NCBI GenBank assembly: GCA_003024175.1
Contig: MDYQ01000216.1
Location: 1 to 47,333, forward strand
Length of the DNA stretch: 47,333 bases
Origin: Planoprotostelium fungivorum
Taxonomy: Eukaryota > Evosea > Variosea > Cavosteliida > Cavosteliaceae
Direction of reading: 5' to 3'
The notes under the pieces were generated by a model. The model made no database searches, was not told the DNA's origin, and worked only from the letters and a program-made list of their open reading frames with translations. Of the stretch, positions 41,771-47,333 are shown piece by piece. A program made the position numbers and the translations under genes. The first letter of the stretch is position 1. Every line of letters begins with the position of its first letter.

Positions 41771-44096
41771 ATGATGTTCAGAAAGGGCGCCCGTAGGAAT
41801 GTCATGCACCGAAAGACGAGATCCAATATCGAAGAAGAGGAGGATCAAGGGCAAACACAAATTGGTTCTAAACCCGCCCCCACAGCCAAAATAATAATGC
41901 CACCACAGAAGAAGATCCTCAGTTTTTTAGATACCGAGGAGGGCAACGATTTGATTGCAGAACCAATAGCGGGGAAGAAGAAGATCAAAGGATTCAGTCA
42001 TCTATCACAAACAGAGGTGTCCACCGAGTCTATTGCATCTTATTCTGCAAGTTACGATGCAGACTCTATTCGTAAATTGAAACAGAATTCACTGAGCTTT
42101 ATCACTGAGTAAGATGGAGGCGTGATCCTTTTTCTGAATATAACTCACAGTGTAGAGGATCCCGAGTTGATCGAGGCACAGAGTGGAAGTGGATTTCACG
42201 ATGGAATCGCCGAGCAGCTGTCCAGCGAAGCGCAGTTGAATCAAGAGGAAGAGCCTGTAGGTGGGTCAATATCAAGGTTGGAACCAACATTTGACAAGTA
42301 TCAGTTGTAGAGAACGTGACAATATTGAACGCTGAAGAAGCAGAGAAGATGGAGGAGGAGGAAGAAGAAGGTGACATGTGATGTTGGATATTTCAACTCC
42401 GCTGAACTTGTAAGTGGACGAGGATATCCAACGGTGGCGGTTGAGCATGATCAGAAAGGGAGGAGGAAAGTTGGACAAGAGGAGCGCAGAGATATTGAAC
42501 GGAGTGAACCAGAAGGAACGGAAACCGAAGACAAAGAGACCACGGACGGTGGACAGCGACCTGACAAAGGTGGGTGTAATTGCATCTGAACAACACTGAC
42601 AAGAGGAAGGTCAAATATCAAGATGTGGAAGCTAAGGTAGGAAAATTGTTCGGACAGGAACTGCAGAAAGCTCAAGGAGAGAGGGAAGACAAGATGAAAG
42701 AGCTCGATCTAGAGATGGCAGATTGCCGGAGTACCCTAGAGAGAATGGATAAGGACAAGGACAAGGTGGAGAAGGAGAGAGACTTCTTCAGGTCCATGAA
42801 GCAATTCATCAACGACTATTGTGAATGCATGGAGGAGAAGGTGAAGAATTTCGATACTCCTCCATGCTGAATGAAACAGGCACCAGAGATCGAGGAATAC
42901 GAGAAACAGCTACTCAACATTCGCGGGAAATACAAGAGAGTTAAAAGTGAAAAGTTGACACCTGAGCAACTGTGGCATCAAACAGACGATGCAGAACCAA
43001 ATTACGAAATCAGTGAGCATCAAGGACAGTCAGTAAACATTAAGATGCCACAGGAGATCTGATGGACAGGGCGGATCAACTATTTGAGGATGTAGACGAA
43101 GAATTCCATTCCATTGAGAGAATCAAGCAACGATTTCAGCTTTGGAAACATCTGTATCCAAGCAGTTACAGAGATGCATACGTCTCCCTAAGTTTGCCCT
43201 CTCTTCTGGCTCCGTTGGTCCGTCTCCAATGCATCAAGTGGGATCCTCTCAAGGAGCAATTTGAAGATCTTGATTGGTTCACTCAACTATTGGACTATGG
43301 AGCACAGGTATATCACTCGATTAGGAATATCTCACTATTGTTGCAGGACAATACGATTGACCCAGAGGATGAAGACAACAATCTCATTCCTACATTGGTC
43401 ATGAACATAGTAGCACCAAACATATCCAACTACATTTCTGCATTGTACAATCCCATCTCACAGAGCGAAACCAAGTCTGTTATAGGAATGATCCAGCACA
43501 TAGCAGATTTCCTTCAACCAGACTCCAATGTTATTACTGTGGGCAGTCATCCTCTACTCTGTATGACAGATTGCAGGAGCTCTTGAAATCAATCAGTGGG
43601 ACCATACAGGGTGCCATGACAAGAGAAACCAATGGGGGGCCTCCTTCTCCAGTCACCACAGGTCGATTGATATATGTAAGGAGATGAAATGTGATATATT
43701 GATGAGGAAAACAGTTACTTGAGATCCAATCAAAAATTTGTGGCGCATTCAAAGAGCAGATTATTGCAGAGGAGTTGATGCTAGATAGCATTATGGATAT
43801 CATAATTCCTTATTCATCGCAAGGTACAGCACTTGAGCACCTTAGCTTATTTGAGCAGGTAAGATGATGAAGATGTATCAATAATCAAACCAATACAGTT
43901 ATCAAAGGATTTCATACAAGGACAGACAAGCAACAAGAAGTACATTGATGAGATAGGTCGGCATGCAGAAGCCCTATACAGTCAGCTAGAAGCACAAGAG
44001 AACAACTTGAGTATACTGCGCCTGGCAAATCTGCTGTCTACTCTTGGAGAGAAAGCAAAAGCACAAAGTATGATGCAGAGAATGACAAGAAAATAG
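41771..44096 (+). CDS. PAXBP1/GCFC1 homologue (GC-rich sequence DNA-binding factor)
   Basis: Nuclear protein linked to splicing, related to the spliceosome disassembly factor family. From ATG 41771: MMFRKGARRNVMHRKTRS, KILSFLDTEEG and ASYDADSIRKLKQNS, as in family N-termini. Later come DEDIQRWRLSMIRKGGGK, a long coiled coil (KAQGEREDKMKELDLEM) with FRSMKQFINDYCECMEEK, and the GCFC domain: LFEDVDEEFHSIERIKQRF, LYPSSYRDAYVSLSLPSLL, RLQCIKWDPLKEQFEDLDW. After two short introns the C-terminus ends MMQRMTRK at 44096. Full length (about 620 residues) for a compact family member. Introns are 37-60 nt. Confidence 0.88.
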
Positions 44097-44277
44097 ATAC
44101 ATGCTAAATGATAATCAATTGACTGAGCCATATATATATTGATCAAGGCTGTGCAAAGGATGCCTTCCCATTCCTAATTTGGGACAGGCATGTTGTAGAT
44201 CTGCCATTGCATAACATCATAAGATCTGATGATTGAACTCTGTTATAGCACAGTTTTATCAATGGAAGAACAATGGG

Positions 44278-44305
44278 GTGCCCATACTCAAATGGGTATG
44301 GGCAC
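44278..44305. terminator. Perfect 10-bp hairpin downstream of the PAXBP1-like gene
   Basis: GTGCCCATAC and GTATGGGCAC are exact reverse complements around an 8-nt loop. It lies in the 330-bp gap between the PAXBP1-like stop and the gypsy LTR region. It may be an RNA hairpin of the LTR or a 3' end element; type assignment is tentative. Nothing else is seen in 44097-44425. Confidence 0.35.
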
Positions 44306-44565
44306 ATACAGTTATGCATAAATACTTCAGTTCAGTCAAGCCAACAAGAAGGACCAGGTGGGCATCAAGCTGAGCAGGTGATGAGTCTGCACTGGAGAAG
44401 ATGTGGGAAGATATGTCAGATGAATCTGATACATCAACTCATTCAAGAATCACCTGCATAGAATTGAGTGATTTGTTGAGTATAGGCTTGCATTTAGTGT
44501 TGAGGGTTGTTGTGGCCACTACAGATGGGATATGATCATACTTATAAGGAGCAAAGGCTATTGTT

Positions 44566-45330
44566 TTAACTCCTAGCCCTTCTCTTCTTCTTTGGAGGGA
44601 CTCTTGTCCTATTCTCAAAATAGTCATGTGCCTCTGGACACTGTTTCAAGAAATCATCAAGATGGGTACCACACTCTTCCAGGTACCCTTCATGCATCCA
44701 TGAATTGTCCTTTGGGTCATCATACCCTAACCTTTTCACAAGAAACTGCATTGCATTTCCTCAAGTTGGTTTCCAATCAAGGAATTTCTTGATTACAAAT
44801 TCTTTGTGACCGTCCACCATGACTGGTGGTGGTGGAGGTTGCAATCTTTCTGGTGGGTCCTCAATAAACCGTGTCAGAAGCGATGCCTGAAATACCAGGT
44901 GTATCTGCCACGATGTTGGCATATCCAACATGTATGCATCACTCCCTGAGTGAACTTCTTTCACTATCACAAATGGTCCTATACGCTTATCTGACCATTT
45001 GGCTTTTGGACTCCAAGACTTAATGTTCTCTGTGGACAACATCACCTTGTCCCCCGGCTTATAGCTTGGCGACGGACGACAGTGTACATCTGCGTACTTC
45101 ATCTCGTCATAAGCGTATTCCAGGCTCTCTGACAGGAACATCTTCAAGTACTTCATATGAGAGGCAAGCTCTCCAGAGTCAGCACTTAATGTAGTGGAGA
45201 ACTCAGCGGTGACCAACAACTCCACCCAGTTGTCCTGAAGATACGAACAATAAACACGAAGATATTGGTTAAGCGTACCGTTCACTCGTTCAGTCTGACC
45301 GTCCGTCTCAGGATGATAAGCTGTCAACAT
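44566..45330 (-). pseudogene. Gypsy integrase C-terminus and chromodomain
   Basis: TAYHPETDGQTERVNGTLNQ carries the catalytic Glu region of the integrase. The GPY-type module (SDKRIGPFVIVKEV) and PPERLQPPPPPV linker follow. A chromodomain comes next: EFVIKKFLDWKPT and, after a stop/frame change near 44761, AMQFLVKRLGYDDPKDNSWM. The aromatic cage Trp of VKWLGY is Arg here. A basic end (PPKKKRRARS) closes the protein. Chromodomains steer such elements to marked chromatin. Confidence 0.8.
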
Positions 45331-46500
45331 GATTGGTTATACACCCAATTCTTCCCAGAATCTACCCCAGAACTCACTGGCAAATACAGTACCTCATATA
45401 TGATTAGGTATCCCATGATGCCTAAACACTCTATCCACGTATAATTGAGCTGTTTCTTCAGCAGTGATATTCGTTCAACATGGTACAAAATGTGCCATTT
45501 TGGTGAATTGATCAATAACCACCATGATTCTGTTGAATCCTTTACACTCCAGTAACTCAGTGATGAAGTCCATTGTCACTGATGACCATCTCTCCGATGG
45601 GACTGGTAGTGCAGCAGACCTGCCGGTTTATGTCGACTAACCTTAGTTCGTTGACATACAGCACATGATCTAACGCACTCTGTAACGTCATTATACATCT
45701 TAGGCCACCAATAGTTTTGGTCAATAAGATCGAACGTCTTTTTGCCTCCCATGTGACCTGCAAGTGGTGAGTTGTGCAAGGAGGATGGTCAGCCTCAAAC
45801 TCTTAGGCACTACGATCCTTCCTTTATAAAATAATAACTCCTGATCATTCGAATAGAATCCTTGTGAACTCAAATCGTCACTAGTGACCCAAGTTACAAT
45901 AACGAAGTTGAAATCGGACAAGAATTGTGACCATCGCACTTGTCGGCAATTCAAATTCTTTGACGTCATGAAATACTTCGAGTTGTTGTGGTCTGACAAA
46001 ACCTTCACTGGAGTTAACGTCTCCATCGTGAAATGTCTCCACGCCTTAAAGCTCTCAACGATCGCTAACAACTCTTTGTCGTGCGTGTCGTAATTCAACT
46101 CCTCCGTACGAAGCTTACGAGAATAAAATCCCACTGGATGTATACCATCGCAATGTTCTTGCGAAAGTATTCCACTTATGGCAAAATCCGACGCATCGGT
46201 CTCAAGGATTATCGGTAATTGCTGGTCAAAGTGTCGACAGATATCGGCCGTTTTTAATTGACGCTTCAATTCGACGAACGCTTTTTCGCAGTCGACCGAC
46301 CACTTAAATTCAACTCCTTTCTTCGTTAAGCTCGTTAACGGAGAAACGATCAAATTTCGATCGATCGTTCCTGTGCGTGAGGATTATCGATAGAAATTAC
46401 AAAATCCTAGGAACGACTGTAGAGCCTTTAGGTCTCGAGGCGCTTCCCAATCTATAATTCGAGCTACTCAATATTCTATCATGTGCACGCCAGTCGAATC
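45324..46500 (-). pseudogene. Gypsy RNase H and integrase N-terminal region
   Basis: EFKWSVDCEKAFVELKRQL and PIILETDASDFAISGILSQ mark the connection and RNase H domains, and ELNYDTHDKELLAIVESFK follows. The integrase zinc finger is H-x-H then CAVC (GHMGGKKTFDL, CVRSCAVCQRTK). The integrase core follows in broken frames: [16 protein letters not shown], a TGA, then ITAEETAQLYVDRVFRHHG and another TGA where the second catalytic Asp should be. Two stops interrupt the reverse-transcriptase end near 46390 and 46480. Confidence 0.78.
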
Positions 46501-46989
46501 GATCCTATATCCAAGGAACTCGACCGACTCTTGATAAAATCTGCACTTTCTCAGATTTATAGGCAGTGCGTGTTCTCTATTGTTCGGCTCGCGCCGCTAC
46601 TGCAGCAGTATCTGATAAATCTGGCGAAATCCTGTCAAGCAATTACCACAAATATCATCAAATTGCAAACCTGCGCTGTATTTGACCCTTCTCGATAGTC
46701 GAGTACGACTGGGGTATTTGGATTCAACGTGATCAGCGCAGTAATAGAGAACGTTCGATCTAGTCTTGCTCGATCGCTAAGCACTGGAACTGATCCAATA
46801 GGAGATATCGCACAGATTCGTCTCAAATCCCTTCGTTGAATTAGATGGACAAGGTAATTGACCTCACCGAGCGGCAAAATGCGCTTCATGTGTGTACACA
46901 ATTCGGTTGGGATCGATCCTTGCCCTCCATTGAACAAATTCTGCATATCTCTGCATATTGTATGCAGTGTATTTGGCTCTCTGTACTAA

Positions 46990-47250
46990 CTCAGTATTAT
47001 GAAACAATCGGTGTGTTGCACCTGCTGATAAACTGGGCGCTTCCACGACCAGTGCCACGATTGGAAAATGCTTTGTACAAAGTCTCGCGATACATTCTGA
47101 TTCATGTCTTCGGAAAGTGCTCGCACAAATTGCATCAAACTGTACGCCAGATGAGCATCTACAAGAGCTGCCAATTGCGCTCTGGCTCTTGCTCTGAACT
47201 GAAGGGAGTATTTTCGAACGTTTCGCCTGAGAATGGTCATCATGACGATG
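46990..47250 (-). pseudogene. Possible gypsy gag fragment
   Basis: A frame starting MMTILRRNVRKYSLQFRARA with LVDAHLAYSLMQFVRALSED resembles the helical capsid part of gypsy gag proteins (VxxYxxxFR... then FxxxL). It is upstream of the reverse-transcriptase remnants on the same strand as expected. Sequence similarity is weak, and the stretch 46500-46990 has no intact frame. Confidence 0.35.
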
Positions 47251-47333
47251 CAATGAGCTCATTGAACGATGATGGATGAACACTCACGTATAATAAGAGC
47301 CACCATTGGGTAAGGGATGAAACGTTAGGAAGT

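Larger units (their letters stand above)
44426..47300 (-). mobile_element. Chromodomain Ty3/gypsy retrotransposon (chromovirus), decayed
   Basis: On the minus strand, from high to low coordinates: a gag-like region (about 46990-47250), remnants of reverse transcriptase ending in VEFLGYRIDSTGV (about 46480), RNase H, integrase zinc finger and core, then a chromodomain at 44570-44770 and an LTR-like 3' end at 44426-44534 shared with 7536-7645. Most of the reverse transcriptase, including its active site, and the protease are missing, and multiple stops and frameshifts exist. The upstream end is cut off by the window. Confidence 0.85.

Overview
This is a nuclear DNA segment from a eukaryote. The core genes are split by very short GT-AG introns, mostly about 36-60 nt and apparently down to 24-28 nt in one gene. 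All three stop codons are used. The protein content (Sec15, Mo25, IMP2-type protease, RPB12, PAXBP1/GCFC, mitochondrial IF-3) is general eukaryotic. A receptor-type tyrosine kinase together with a plant-type cystathionine gamma-synthase argues for a protist, perhaps an amoebozoan or a unicellular relative of animals, rather than an animal or plant. I cannot name the species from the sequence.

The window falls into two kinds of DNA. Positions about 1-9,300 and 34,800-47,333 hold broken mobile elements and are strongly depleted of CpG (no CpG at all in 1612-2713 or 35484-36303). They carry Polinton/Maverick pieces (integrase, protein-primed DNA polymerase fragment, unknown virus-like ORFs), a LINE 3' end, an LTR fragment, a decayed receptor tyrosine kinase, an HNH-type nuclease gene and a chromodomain Ty3/gypsy element. 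A Polinton-derived segment occurs twice in inverted orientation (2588-3492 and 37173-38272) and brackets the gene-rich centre.

The centre (about 9,400-35,166) is CpG-rich and densely packed on alternating strands: a truncated LCAT-like acyltransferase (-), an unknown coiled-coil membrane protein (+), Mo25 (-), a divergent P-type ATPase (-), mitochondrial IF-3 (+), glucosamine-6-phosphate deaminase (-), exocyst Sec15 (+), cystathionine gamma-synthase (-), mitochondrial inner membrane protease 2 (+), a 72-residue unknown protein (-), a PSI-domain membrane glycoprotein (+), RPB12 (-) and a large C2/armadillo/zinc-finger/discoidin-like scaffold (+). Intergenic gaps are often 45-125 bp, so many promoters must be shared by divergent pairs. 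The octamer TCACGTGA or its CACGTG core lies in several of these gaps. A second small gene patch holds a short two-exon gene, a possible AAA-ATPase fragment and a complete PAXBP1/GCFC homologue (41,771-44,096).

The genes do not form one pathway: they are housekeeping functions (translation in mitochondria, methionine and amino-sugar metabolism, exocytosis, lipid or ion transport, transcription and splicing). The most interesting signals are structural: CpG decay of the repeat compartment, the mosaic inverted repeat around host genes, a host gene cut at the compartment border, extremely small introns, and a probable haplotype-duplication assembly artefact at a single N inside Sec15.
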